A stretch of 64,000 bases of DNA from Psettodes erumei (lineage: Eukaryota; Chordata; Actinopteri; Pleuronectiformes; Psettodidae): assembly GCA_016785225.1 (NCBI GenBank), contig JAFBJZ010000861.1, positions 248,001 to 312,000 on the forward strand, read 5' to 3'. The stretch's first letter is position 1; every line of letters starts with the position of its first letter. A program made the position numbers and the translations under genes. The notes under the pieces were generated by a model. That model saw only the letters and a list, made by a program, of their open reading frames with translations, was not told where the DNA came from and did not search any database. Below, piece by piece: positions 46,802 to 59,814 of this stretch.

Positions 46802-48554
46802 GATGACCTCGACTGATCGCACACCTGCGGGCGAGAAACACAGAGTCGGACGGAGATAAGCGACAAACGGCTGTGACGGGCGAAGGAAGCCGTAAATCCC
46901 CCTCACACCTACCGAGTCTGACCACCTGAGCGGTTTCGTTAAATGCCACCGGGAAACGATTTTAAAAAAACGTCGCCTATAAATCGCGGCTCTTGATAGA
47001 TAACAAAAAACTGTTACTGGCAAAGCCGGATTATTAACGACTTCAGGCGAGCTCACGTTTCTTATTTTTTTATTCGAAAGCTAGCGTGAGCTAACTAGCG
47101 ACACGTTTGGAGCCGAACGTTGAAGGTTCTCCCGTCTACGCGCTCGCAGTCTTGCATCGTCGCGGTCGCGCACAGCAGTATCTATCTAACCAGCGCTAGG
47201 CCTGGCGTTAGCATTAGCAAGCTCGCGTAGCCCCGTCCACATAACATGCAGAGGGCTCCTCAGACACAGCGCGGACCCTTTCGGGGAATTAACTACGCAC
47301 GCGCAGGTCGCTAAGACGTTGATAACGTCAAACCACATCACCTTGAAAGACGAGGATATCACTCCATGCAGCGAGAAGTTCTGAGCAAACGACGGAAACC
47401 AAGTTTCATTCAGTGTCGAGCTCACCGTTTCTAAAGATGGCGCGGCGGGGACGTCAACGTATGTCGAGGCTCGTGCGCCAGTCAACGCAGCGGGGCACGT
47501 AGCATGAGGAAGCGTTGTATTTTGTGCCCCGAATTTAACCTGTCAGGTACAAATTTCCCTGGATTGATCATATCAGATCATCTCAGTCTGGGGCATCATT
47601 ATTCTTCATATTTCGTTTAGGTTGACAAAATTCAAGGATTTTTTTCATTGTTTCTTATCTACCAGCATAAATGATCACCTGATGCATACTTCATATGGAA
47701 TGATAAGGACACATTGAACAAACAATATTTGTCAATATTAGTTTAAGAACAGCATTTTTCTGGTGGATATAGTTATATATAGATGTAGATGAAACATTGT
47801 TTGCCTATGAAGAGTTTTTATTACAGCACAACATCCGGTGCAGGGGAGGGTAGTAGTGAGGGGGAATAGTGTAAATTGGCTGCCTGAAAGACAAAACACA
47901 GGGTATTAAAATCGTCTCACATTCACTATGTCACTGGCTACGGAAGCGAAAACATTGTAGCACACATGCTAGGTAATGTTGACTTTGAAAGTGCGATTTT
48001 AGTGACATTGCTGCATTTTTGTCAGATGCACGGTGTTTAAATCTCTATAATCTGCAGAAATCCGGTTAAGTAGTGGGGCAGCGGGGGAGGTCTGGTCATT
48101 TCAGTCATTACAGGAGATTGTTTCTTCATCCACGTGAATACCGCGTTAGAAAAGTGAGGCGAGCTGCTGGTACGCCGGAGGAAATGTCACATGAAATCTT
48201 TGAATGGGGCCGTTTCCCTCACAACTTTCTTGAGAGATGAAATCCTCTGAACCCGAGGTCAGCACGTCACACTGCTCTACGTTTATAGACAAGTCGTATT
48301 TAATGCAGTAGATCCAGGCGTAATGTCTGTAATTGTGATGCAGGTTATAATAATGTATGTTCTCGTGTTTGGTCTTAGTTGACAGAGGTCCCCAAAGGAG
48401 CACCAAACATCTGCCACCTCCAGACTGTGGTGGTGGATGTGATACCAGTTGGCTGAACCTGCTTGTCAGTTTTACATTGAGGCGGATAGTGGACTTCTGT
48501 GTTGGAACGATGAAGACCTCAGTGCATCATTAACCTGAGCCCAGGTCTGTGATC
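46802..48554. promoter_or_regulatory. Bidirectional promoter region between ppig and fastkd1
   Basis: About 1.75 kb between divergent start codons. A minus-strand acceptor (CCCGCAG) at 46824/46825 and a donor (GAAACG then GTGAGC) at 47426/47427 define a 5' UTR intron of ppig, with the first exon starting at 47427 and running right. A YY1-like AAGATGGCG lies at 47433-47441 in that exon. CpGs are dense from about 47030 to 47510. From 47560 to 48550 the sequence is AT-rich and presumably holds the fastkd1 5' UTR; I could not fix its exon. Confidence 0.55.
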
Positions 48555-51500
48555 ATGTTTCGGCTCTGGCGCGTGAACTCCTGCCTCTGCAGGCTCCTTC
48601 ACGGGGGGACGGTGAACCGAGACCAGGTTCTGGAGCAGCTGCGGGCTTGCTCGGTTGAAGACCAGGTGTTCGATGTGGTGGGCAGGAACAAGGCCAAGCT
48701 TGCAGTGAACCACGTTAGCTGTGCCGTGACGATGCTGTGGCAGTTTCAGAGGGAGAAGCCTCAGCTGCTCAGGACTGTGGAGCTCATCAAGACTCACCCA
48801 CAGTTCTTGACTCTCCGGGTTCTGGCTGAGAACAAAATTGCTCTCATGGATGATTTTATGTTGGTGGACATACTTTACAGCTTCCTCAGGTACACAGAAA
48901 CACAGACAGCATTACCCTAAGGAATATGTAATTGAATTATTATATTGTAAAGATAATTTCCTGTCCCTCCTGTAGGCTCAATGTAGATCCACATGATTCT
49001 CTTGTGCAACAGTTGGTTTCAGAAGCATGGCTAAGACTCGACAGGTATGATTGCAATTTTATATTTTTATTGTATGTTTGCTTTTGGGTAATAGAATCAG
49101 TTAACTATTATATGAAATTTACAATGATATAAATGTTCTTTTTGCTTGATAAATGACTGAACGGATAACTCAGTATCAACTTTATTTAATTTTCTGTTAA
49201 TTCATTCCTTGTTGGGTTTTTTTAAACACTAATGAGATGTTACACAAACATGGATTTTTGCAGATTTCCGATGGCACCCCTATCAAAATTTGCCATTTGC
49301 CTAAGTGATCAGCACCTTCAAATCAGTCCTCTCATGGGCCACATCACCAGTATTGTGGATCAGAAGTTGTCGTCCATCGATGATGCCAGGTTGGTCATCA
49401 GAAAGACAGGATCAAATTTAAGCATCCATTATTGGGTATTTACTCTCTGTTGTTGTTTTTCAAGGGTCTTAAGTACACTGATGATAAGCATGTCAGCCCT
49501 GGTGTCTCCTCGTCTGCGGGATGCCCTCATTGGCAAGGCGGATGATCTCCTGGACACCATGGATCCCTCAAATTACAACAGCGCTCGGAGAGTGGTGCAG
49601 TTCCTGCGCAACCTCAAGTACAGCCACCGGTCTCTGCTGGAGAAGTGCAACCAGATCCTCTTGTGCAACGTTCCCCGGATGGACCCAGAGAACATCGGCA
49701 TCATCATGGGGCTGTATCAGTCCCTGCAGTTCAACAACTGCGACTTCAGGCTGGCTGCCAAACAGAGGCTGATAGAACTGATTGATTCAAGCACCAATCC
49801 CCCCTCCTTCACTAAACTGTTTGTCGCTCTTGCTCCCATGGCCAGTCCAGAGATCAGAGAAGGGTTTGTGTCATTATTGTTGGAGTAGCACAAGAGTGAA
49901 AGTCCACAGCGCGCCTCTAGTCTCACTGTTCTGTGGTTTCTGTGGTTTCTTTCCTCTCAGGTTGGAGAACACCGCCTTCCTGTTGGCAGATGAGCTCAGT
50001 CCACAGCAGGCTGTGGCTGTAGCTGAAGCACTGGAAGAGATTCAGAGCAGGAACTTTAGCTTGCTGAGCAAGTGAGTTCATAGCTCTGCCACATAACACT
50101 TTATGCTGTGAATTATATGCAACAAAAAAATCCACTGATATATATATCGATTCTGAAAACCATTTTGTGAGATGCAAATTTACAATATTGTTTCATAGAA
50201 TTGCATCAGTGATCCAGAGGAACCTTCATGTCTATAAACCAGTGGAGGTGGCCAGGATCACCCAAGCCTTTTATCAGTTGCATTACCAGAACCCTGAACT
50301 CTTCACTCAACTAAGAAACATCTTGGTTAAGTAAGTGCTTATTTGACCTAACGGGCTATTTTTCCTTGAACTTTTATTAAATGAAATAGACTGATTATTC
50401 TTACTCTCGCAGCTTTTGGCAGCGCAGCTTCCTCCCCTATGAGGTGACCATGCTGACCCGTGTCCTGTCCATGCTGCCCTGCCCACGAGTCGACGAGGCC
50501 TTGATCTCGCGGCTCGAGGTCATGGCGCCGCAGTGCAGCCTCAATGACCTCAACACCATTTCCTTTTCCGTTGCCAAGTGGGTGCGGAACGATGTGTCCT
50601 ACCGCCACAGCGCCCCAAGCAAGTATGTCTGTCTTCTGCAGACTCTGAACCGCTGCGGCCACGAGAGGCTGCAAACAGCCGACCGGCTGGACTTGATGCT
50701 TGAGGAGCTCAAGCATGTTTCAGGGGAGTGGTTTGAGGAAATGCTGCTCGAAGAGACCATGGCCACCATGCAAAGGATGATGGATCAAATTAAGTGGACC
50801 AATTTGCCAGAGCTGGCCATCTTCTTAACCAGGATGAATCACTTCTGCCCTCCTCTGATGGACCGAATTGCCAGCATGGCCATTAAAGACATTGACAAGG
50901 TGCAGGAAACATGACAGCATGTTATGTCTGAAATAACCAATCACACAGTGCACTGACCGTGCTTTTCTTGTATCATTTTTAAGATTCACTATTCAGCGAC
51001 ATATGCCACCCTGCTACCCTTTTCTGTCCTGAATTATGATCCTCCACAAGCAGATGAGTTGTATGATGTTTGTATTCAGCGCTTCACTCCTCATATCAGT
51101 AAGTGAAAAGTCAGTTTACAGCCTTTTTTTTTTTTTTTTATTACTGTAAGCGCACACTAACACCCATCGCTCTGGGTGTGTCTAGGCTCCTTTGACCCAC
51201 ATCTGCTAGTTCTCCTGGCATACTCCCTGGCTGTGGCAGACTGTTTTCCTGAAGAACTGGTCAGAGAAATCTTCAGTATCGACTTTCTGGGAAAGCTGGA
51301 TTCCCAACTGGAAAGTATGTGCCCATTTGGTTTAAATGGCATGGAAAAACTACTTCTACTTACGTAGGATACTTATCTTGAGACATAAGCACTTCACACC
51401 TTTTGTGTAAGATTAACGTAAATGCTCACATTACTTCTTACAGCCCTGCCCGATTCCCTCAACATGCGGACCCGGCTGCGCCTCATGGAGCTGAATCGCG

Positions 51501-52535
51501 CCGTGTATCTCGAGTGTCCCGAGTTCCAGGTGCCGTGGTTTCACGAGCGCTACGGCCAGCAGCTGAAAAAGAAAGGTAACAAGGATATATTTCGGTATCG
51601 GTGGGTTAGACGTTTGAGTTCAAATCAAACGGTTGTTTTTTTTGCGTTCAGGAAATGGCACTGTAAGTCCTGTGCAGCAGCAGATCCACAAAATGCTGGG
51701 TGAAGTTCTTGGTGGCATCAACTGTGTCCGAGTAGCAGTTGTCACTCCATATTTTTACAACGTAGGTGAGTAACTATCAGATAATTTCCATCTCATTAAA
51801 CAAATATTAGATATTTTACGACAAGCCTTAAGTTGTGGTCCTATGACGTTCCCATTCAAGAAACTTGCCCGCACTTCACAACACTTGAATTTGCCTTTTT
51901 CACAAGTTTCAAATGTTATGTGGCCATGTCTTTGTCTTTTCAGACTTTGAATGCATACTGGACAAACACCAACGGCCGCTGCCTTACAGCAGCCCGAGCA
52001 CGCTGCAGATATCCGAAGGAGGAAAGGTTCAGTGGGGGATAAACTCGCTGGAAAACGTCAAGGACGAGCTGCCGCCTGGAGCTCAGCGGTAGCAAAATAT
52101 AACACAATACTGAATACTGATGATGAATGATTAGACCACTCAGAAATGAGCTGCGTTTGATGCTAAATTTCCACTTACCTTACAGAGTTGCTGTGGACTT
52201 TCTTGATTCAAAGAGCTTCTGTAAAAATTCTCATCACATGAAAGGCGAAGCTGTGATGAGAAAGAGACACCTTGAAATTCTGGGATATCGAGTTGTGCAG
52301 GTGAGAGGACACAAATGAGGATGATGCTGCGTGCAGCTTTGTACATCTCTGGTACTGAATCTTATTAAATGTCAGTGTAATGTTGTATGAAACACTGATG
52401 CAGTGAAATAATGAGTGGTTTTTTTTTTCCAAATTACAGATCCCTCACTTTGAATGGAACTCCATGGAGCTTTCAACACATGATGCCTGGAAAGAGTATC
52501 TGAAGAAGAAAATATTTAGAGAGCTTTCTTCTTGA
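48555..52535 (+). CDS. fastkd1: FAST kinase domain-containing protein 1, mitochondrial
   Basis: Exons 48555-48889, 48976-49044, 49264-49389, 49465-49863, 49961-50071, 50199-50330, 50413-50899, 50984-51098, 51186-51314, 51444-51575, 51652-51765, 51944-52088, 52186-52300, 52440-52535; 2,505 nt, 834 residues, every junction in frame. FASTK-family proteins act on mitochondrial mRNA; FASTKD1 is reported to affect specific transcripts such as ND3. The N-terminus (MFRLWRVNSCLCRLLHGG) is basic and lacks acidic residues, as expected for a mitochondrial presequence. Helical FAST_1 and FAST_2 regions fill the middle. The C-terminus is a RAP domain (AVDFLDSKSFC, LGYRVVQIPHFEWNS). The ATG at 48555 is the first in frame; the GTG six bases upstream is not a credible start. 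Confidence 0.96.
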
Positions 52536-52735
52536 AGGCCTTATTTATTGAATAGTGAAGGAAATGTTACTGACCTTTCAGTCTGGTTTTGAAAAACAAA
52601 GATTCTTGGCCAGTGATTTTGATATAGTATGCTATCAATCAAGTGCTCCTTATTTTTTGTCAGAGAGCCGAAAAGTTGACATGAATCTACCTCATTCATG
52701 TAACACGAGATTGTGAGTTGTGCATGTGCTTTTGT

Positions 52736-52741
52736 ATTAAA
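52736..52741 (+). terminator. Poly(A) signal of fastkd1 (ATTAAA variant)
   Basis: ATTAAA lies 201 bp past the fastkd1 stop codon and is the first usable signal. The tail-to-tail neighbour klhl41 has its signal about 125 bp further right on the opposite strand, so the two transcripts need not overlap. Confidence 0.45.
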
Positions 52742-52860
52742 TAACTTTTGGAAAAAAAAGTAAATGAGTCCCGTCAGTGTCGAGATCAGCAGAGTGAATT
52801 CATCTGACTTAAATACTGAAGAACTACATGGTAGCTGAATAGAAAAGGAACATTTCCAGC

Positions 52861-52866
52861 TTTATT
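52861..52866 (-). terminator. Poly(A) signal of klhl41 (AATAAA on minus strand)
   Basis: The plus strand reads TTTATT 294 bp beyond the klhl41 stop codon in the sense direction. Confidence 0.5.
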
Positions 52867-53159
52867 TCTAGGTAAACCTTTACCGACTGGCCGTAATAAT
52901 ATTTATGTGTAATGAGTAAGATCGGAAGAAACAAGGACTTCTGGTCCAGATAACAGGAACTGTTTAATGTTAGACATTGCTGACATAATAAATCATGGCA
53001 GATAATACTAAGAAAAACAAAACAAAACTCAGTATAGGCAAAGGGTCTGTGTGTTTCTGATATGTTAAAATGATAAAGGACAACAATGAGCCACTAAATA
53101 AGAGAAATGGACATAATACTCTCCCCTACAGCAGTGAAGTGAATGTCCTGGAACGGTTA

Positions 53160-55627
53160 TCACAGTTTTGGCATTCGGGCTGTGTTCAGACGCATGGACA
53201 CGCAGGAGGCTCCAGCTGCGTAACGCATTTCTTTGATCATACCAGTCCACTGTTTCTTGTCGTCCTCATACCTGGAAAGAAAGTTTAAAAAATGTGTTAC
53301 ACAGTCAAGAGAGCGCGAGAAGGGCTGTCACCCAAATCATGTTGTTTACGTGTTCAATATGATAAGATACACTGTATAATGGAGCGAAATCGACACATAC
53401 TGCCAAATGTCAATGACTTCACTTGGTGCACACTCTTTGTTCTCGTTCTCCATAATGGTGTAGCCTCCCACAGCGTACAGCAGCCCTCCACAGCTGACCA
53501 GGCTGATGGAACTCCTCTCCTGGGGAAACTCTGTGAAGGTGGACCACCTAAAGACACCATGTGAGGATTTCATGCATTAATGTGACAAATCTGTTTTTTT
53601 TTCCTGAGGTCCTTTGAAAAAAACAGCAAGCGTTCGACTTCTTATCTTCATTATGAATTTAAAGTAAGCCCAAAGGTTCGTCAACCTCTGATTTAAATAA
53701 CTTTATTATTATTAATTATTTAAAAAAAAAACACTTAGTAGTCAGTTAGTTTGGGCCTATACACTTGTAACACTAAAAACACCTACTTGTTGGTTCCAAA
53801 GTCGTAGGCTTCACACCCAGCTGTGAGGCCTTCTTCATTGACTCCTCCGGCCACAATAATCCTGCCGTTGTGGATAACTGCTCCAAACATCGACCTGGGC
53901 GTCTTCATGGAAGCCACCTCCTTCCACTCTGACCTCTTGTGGTTGTACGCAAACATCTTGTTGGTTGCTTTGCTTTACCAGCAAGACAAGGTGATTCCAG
54001 AAGAGAATGAAAGAACCGTGAAAATTATACTTCGACCCTCTTATAAATGATCTGGCACTGCAGTCTTACTTGTCGTCTGTTTTGCCTCCGATACAGTACA
54101 CCAGCCCGTTCTCAGAGACCACACAGTGGCCGTGGATCTTCAAGGGCAACTTTTTCGTCTCAGTCCACTTCATTTTTCTGACAGAGGAGACGAAGTGACA
54201 AGAGAATATGTGGAACCGTGACTATGCATCAGTGCTTTGGATAAGAAGCCATTGTATTTCCGTCCAAATGGTTAATGTACTGAACTTACTCTGTGTCATA
54301 GCACAAAACAGTGTCATGCGAATCATTGGACTGTAAATCTTTCCCTGCCACAGCAAAGATGAGATTCTCAAATTCCCCCATAGCGAAGAGACACCTGGGG
54401 GAGGGCATTGGTGGCAGAGCAATCCATTCAGCCCCAAGACTGTCCAACTGAAAGACACATTTTGAGATAATATATTCAAAACATAGTCAGGAAATCAATT
54501 TTCTTATTTGTAATGTTGATGGGAATTAAAACAAAGGTGTTCCCTACCTGATAGAGGTAACATTGCAGTGGGTTTTCTTTGTCCTCCTCATCAACGAACA
54601 GTCCTCCCAACACGTACAGGTCATTCTTCTTTGTTACCAGGCTGACATGGTTGCGAGGGATCTGCTCAGCCATCGCAGCAAGAGAACATTCGTTCTCCAG
54701 GGCATCATAGGCCACAGCAGCAGTGTCACTGATCATCAACACCATGTCTTTGGCATACATGCCATACCTGCGGTCATCATTCAGGTAGCCAGGCAACTTG
54801 CCCTCCTCTCCTTCCTCATCACCCTTTTTCCTCTCTGGCAGCTTCCCTGCAAAAGCTTCCTTGACGGCCTTTAGCTTCTTGAGAAGCTCAGGATTAGACT
54901 TGATGAGATCATCTTTCTCTACTTTTTCTTTGAAATACTTCTCTGGGAGCAAACGGAAGCGAATGCAATCGATGGCCTCCCCTAAGGATTTCATGCGCTT
55001 CTCTTTGTCTTTCCTGATCCACCTCATGAGGGTCTCAAACACCAGCTCCTCTTTTTCTACATTCAGTGCATCTGCTCCAATGATAGCAAAGAGTTCAGGT
55101 GGAGCAAGCTCTAAGAAATCCTCGTCCTTGGCTATGGTCTCAAACCGATCTGCAATGTAGTCCCTGGCTGCTATTGCCAGTCTGGCACAGTTCAGCATCA
55201 GTCCCAGCCTGTAGATGGCAAGGCAGTTTTTCTTTGACAGCATCTTCTGCAGATAATTCACACAGACTGTGAACACCGAGGGGATCTGGAAACGATTGGC
55301 AACAGCCAAAATATCCTGCACATTGTTGTCATTTATGTCAATCTCTGCTGAGTACATGTAATTCACAATCACCTCCATAACGCTGGGGTCCAGGTTCTCC
55401 AGAACAACCTCTGTTTTGTCCATTTCCTTGCCGTCCTCCGAGAAGTAAAGCTCACGGAAATAAGGACTACATGCGGCCAGAATAAGCCGATGGCAGGGGA
55501 TGCTTCTGTCGCCAACTTTTAGGATGCAGTCAATTAACTTATTCTCATTCAGGAGCTCTTTGAGTCCATCCTGCAGCAAAGTGGTCTGAAAAAGACGCAG
55601 ATCTTCCCTCAGGTCTTGGGAATCCAT
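53160..55627 (-). CDS. klhl41: Kelch-like protein 41 (sarcosin, KBTBD10)
   Basis: Exons 54548-55627, 54290-54447, 54070-54177, 53787-53972, 53401-53547, 53160-53271; 1,791 nt, 596 residues, in frame. KLHL41 is a striated-muscle Cullin-3 adaptor and chaperone that stabilises nebulin and helps thin-filament assembly; human loss causes nemaline myopathy. A BTB domain (LIDCILKVGDRSIPCHRLIL, about residues 32-130), BACK domain (from VCVNYLQKML), a Lys/Glu-rich linker and five Kelch repeats are present. The start at 55627 gives MDSQDLREDLRLFQ, matching the human start; the longer open frame to 55729 begins at a GTG. The large first exon with small Kelch exons is typical for this gene. It is tandem with bbs5, and muscle-type promoter motifs lie just upstream. 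Confidence 0.96.
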
Positions 55628-55749
55628 TCTTTTAAGGATAGGAAGCAAATTAACGTGAGGGAGTTCTGGACCGACTGTCCCAGCTGGTGAAGAGACAAGA
55701 GAACTATAGGCGGTCAGGTCTGAGGCCACTTCAATATAACTGTGCCCCT

Positions 55750-55817
55750 CTAAATATAGCCAAACATCCCATCTGTGAAGAATTCAGGTTGGCCAAAGTG
55801 GGGAGCTCACACAGCTG
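55750..55817 (-). promoter_or_regulatory. Candidate klhl41 muscle promoter: MEF2/TATA-like box and E-box
   Basis: CTAAATATAG at 55750-55759 fits the MEF2 consensus YTAWWWWTAR exactly and also reads as a TATA-like box on the sense strand. It lies about 125 bp before the klhl41 ATG. A CAGCTG E-box follows at 55812-55817, and a second CAGCTG lies at 56205-56210. Confidence 0.55.
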
Positions 55818-56407
55818 TCACACAGTAGAAACAACTGAGACAGCCTTGTCACCCTAGTGATTAGTAACAACATTGTTGTACGGCCACACGGAAATAACCT
55901 CTGATCTTTTAATTTCTTAACTACTCTCTATCAACTACCATGACAATAGGTTCTTAGAAGAAATGCAGCTAAGTAACCAATAAAAACATAAAACACAACA
56001 TAGTGGCTAGGACTATCTACTGTACTTTATATGATAACAGATATGGCTGGCATTTACTACAATCATGCTTATTTTCGCCTAGGGACGTCTACACGTGGAG
56101 TGACTCACAATTCACTGATAGTTCTGACTATTCCCCCACAGTGTGCGATTAAGTAAGAGTACATACACAGGGGAATTACCTAACAAGTGGGCAGGGTCAG
56201 TGAACAGCTGCTGCCACAGGAGATGACAGTTTGTCCTCTTCTAACATTTTTAAAATACTTCATCACCTTGTGCAGCTTTGTATTTAGCCCAGGATCACTG
56301 AGTTCTCCCTCCATACATATGAATTATGTATGAGATACAACACAAAACTTACTATTGAAACTTGTTTTTAAAAAAATGCTCTAAAACGTCAGTTTAAATA
56401 ACCTCTA

Positions 56408-56413
56408 TTTATT
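56408..56413 (-). terminator. Poly(A) signal of bbs5 (AATAAA on minus strand)
   Basis: The plus strand reads TTTATT about 200 bp past the bbs5 stop codon. The remaining space to the klhl41 start is about 780 bp. Confidence 0.55.
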
Positions 56414-56615
56414 GACTTTAAACAATACAAACTGCATTATGTTTCTACCCGCTAGCACAAAATATAGTTTATACAAATGATCCCAAAATAAATCTGTCAC
56501 AGTATTTTCTTGTTATGAAAAGTATGTATGCATAAGATGTACAACTTTTAATCCCCCAACCCACTAATAAATACATTATTTACCGAATAATTACACTATG
56601 TACACACACATTATT

Positions 56616-59600
56616 TCATCCCATCACTTCCCACAGCCCGTGAAGGGTGAAGCCATCCTTTAGCTTTTCAATGGCGAGGCCCAGCTCCTCGGAGAAAACT
56701 GGCTCACGGTCTTGTTGCTTTGGTAGAACAATAAACAAATTCAATTTCACATAGTGTCAAACATACTTCACGATTTTAATCAACAGTTGTGAGAATTTAC
56801 CTTATTGCCGTCGGCAAAGTAGGCCTGGATGCAGGAGAAACATAAACATCACAATTGACTTTAGCGCATTTAATCAAACTTGTACAGTCTGTAATGACAG
56901 CTTATTGTTGTCTGATGAGCATCACTCCGGACAAACATGAGCACCAGGCAACAGAAATTCATGTTTCGTTACGCTGAAGGCATTAGCAAGCAGCTATTCT
57001 GAGAGTCTGAAAAACTAAACCACAGCCTCCCGGAGGAGGGTAGGGGAGGCCAGCGGGCACACTCACCGTGAAGGCATCAGTCTGCTCATCGGGCTCAATT
57101 TCCACATCATCAGGAGGCTGTTCCACTGTGAGCTCTTCCAGCGGCTGGGGCTGCAATCAGTGTTAGGACAAACAGCGCTATGACAACAGGATCAGCTGAA
57201 CTGGTGGAAAAGCCAGCTACAGTGACTTATTGAAAACATTAATGGGAATGTAACTTTAAGAAAAATTACACTATTTTACATAGCTTTAGGCTATTTTTTT
57301 TACTTTTATGTTTAATGTATTCCTACCTTTTCTTCCATTTCATAGTCCACTCCAAAGATAGGGTTGGCAGAGTACACCTTATGAAGTGAGTTGATTTCCT
57401 TAAGTGCATCTTGAAGCTTATCCACAGGGTCAATCTTAAATCCGAGCACATAGCCACCACTCTGAAACCGAAGAGACAGTGTATTTGTAGATTATCGGCA
57501 AACAAACCAAAGAATCAACTTTTACTAGCAGTATAATGTCAGTATATCGGGGTCGGACCAGGTGGGTGGCACTCAAAACTGCTTACCTGACGCGAACTCT
57601 CTATCACCAAAGCCAAGCCAAACTTTGAGTCTCTTATTCTGATTGACCACTTTGGGGGGGGGGGACATTAGAACAAGATATAAGAATAAAATATGAACAC
57701 AGTATCAAACTGAACATGAGATGATTCTGCAACAAAAAGAAGATCATTAGAAGCAAGTCATGTTCAAGGGTACAGTGGTGTGACTGAAGTGAAACTACCT
57801 CAGGTTTAAAAACTTTGTCATGATTGACTGATTTTGCCCATTTCGTTCACTCAGGTAGGAAGTCTTTTCACTGTTATTTAGTGTACTATACTTACAATCT
57901 GGAGGTAAGGAATGCTGACATTGAAGCTCTCGTTCATATTGGCATGCCACACGATCCGAACATTCGTGATAAAGAAGGTCCCGAGGTTGCCCTAAAAGAA
58001 AGAAACCCAAAACAATGATGGAGTCAACACAATTGAGTTATTCACACTGCGAAACTATCTATCTCCAGTAGTCACATCAAAACGCGCAATAGTAACCATG
58101 CTGGCTCCACATACTGGAGAACTGGAACCACTGAGATAGATACCATAGAAACTCCATTTCATTATTTCACTGCAGTGGGCTGATATAACATAAATTTCAT
58201 CATTTATAGAGTTAACTATCTTTCTTATGAAGGACTTTTCATCGATACATTTCAGCAAAACAATAAAATGTAAGGAAGTTTGACATTCCTTTTGTTTAGA
58301 CAACTTGTTGAAAGGACGCATCTCAAAATGTTTGTGTGTTGCAATGTATGGTAACCGTTTCGATCCTTCTGTTGAGACATGTAAAACTTGTCCAGGTTAA
58401 ATGTGTACATGCAGATCTGTACATTACATATGCTTGGAAATGCTGAAAGTGACATATCATGAAGAGCAGCGGTACCTGATCGCTGGATAAATTCCAAACT
58501 CCATTAATTTTATCATACACTTGTTCACGGGGCAAAAGCCTCAGCTGCTTATTTTGAATGAGAGCAGCTCGGAGTTTGAGGTCCCTGTACATTTTAGAGG
58601 TCTCATAAGCCCTGCAACAAAAAAAGCATATGTTAAATATTTAGCATCACATGCAATTTTGTGTAAAATGTAATCAGAGATCTGAACATTTCCTCAGCAT
58701 TGTTTTACCTGTGTACAGCGATCACAGAAGTGAAGAGCCGTGGGCTTCCTGGAACCACATTTGTGAAAATAAATTCAAATCTTGTGTTGTTGGACTTTGT
58801 CAAGATGTAGAGTGCTTCAGTTTGGCCTCTCAGTTTCTGGAAAAGAACATTAAATTCTTAGAACAGCGTCTTTTAAATCTATCTATTATCTTAATAAAAT
58901 TTAAAAAAACCATTTCATTATAAAATTCTTTAATAGTATAAATTAAAATCAACCTTTACTTACAGAGTTAGCTGTCCTTGTTGTGATGTTAATGATTGAG
59001 TTATAACCCACAGCTGAAAAATATTACAGATTTGCATATATAGTTTATGTATGTTTCATATAGTATATTCAACTGACAGAGACAGAAAAAAACAAATATA
59101 AAAATGCTTTTAATCATGCAGGTGTACTTACATAAATTAACTCGTGGTAGGGCCAGAGAGTGCCAAATGATCCTCAGGTTGGTTACTAACAGCCGTCCTG
59201 CAAAAAAAGGACACGATGTGTTATTCACTATCTGATTATCAACGCAGAAGCTGCCAAGGTAGTGTGAACCTCTAAGACAGCTACCTCGATCTCCGTTGTT
59301 TCCTTTCGTGTCCTCTATGGAGTCCAGACAGTCGATCAGCACCTCTCCTGGACGAGTCTTCATCTGCCTGCCAACAGCAACACATTGATCAGACCGATCG
59401 GTGACATTTGCCCGCGCTGAGTTTCGCTACAACTATGATACGAGCAAATGCCACATCTCTGCACAAGGCAAATATGATATTGCTGTTGATATTGTAACGG
59501 ATGATAGAATTTTTTTCCAAGAAAGGCTGTATAGTTAACGCAGCTTAGTATTAGCAGCAGGCCATGTAGCGTAGCTAGCTAACCAGTTTCTGCGCTGGTG

Positions 59601-59695
59601 AAATATTCCCTAATGAATTAATCGCTAACTTACTGCGCGGTTATGTCGAATCTAACGTCCCTGTCCTCCCAAAGAGCATCCAAAACAGATGCCAT
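56616..59695 (-). CDS. bbs5: Bardet-Biedl syndrome 5 protein (BBSome subunit)
   Basis: Exons 59634-59695, 59285-59367, 59132-59197, 58964-59013, 58709-58836, 58476-58611, 57896-57991, 57587-57649, 57327-57461, 57067-57150, 56801-56824, 56616-56717; 1,029 nt, 342 residues, in frame (human 341). BBS5 is a subunit of the BBSome, the coat that moves membrane proteins through cilia, and carries two PH-like domains. The start MASVLDALWEDRDVRFD, RLLVTNLRIIWHSLALPRVN in the first PH-like domain, GNLGTFFITNVRIVWHANMN in the second and the C-terminus FTLHGLWEVMG are unmistakable. Exon 11 is only 24 nt (AYFADGNK). The residue after PYLQI is Trp, where I recall Arg in human, at an exon edge next to a C-run acceptor. 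Confidence 0.97.
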
Positions 59696-59814
59696 GACCG
59701 CTGGTTACCGCTCTCTCGTGTTAGCGTAATAACGTTAACTACCTCCTGTTGCTTTACGTGCTAGCTAAACGTCTACTAGGATGGCTAATCCGAAGAGGCG
59801 TGTCTAGCGTCGTA

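Noticed and set aside
55628..55729. klhl41 N-terminal extension of 34 residues
   Set aside because: It opens with GTG. The ATG at 55627 gives the conserved MDSQ start, and the extension overlaps the likely 5' UTR.
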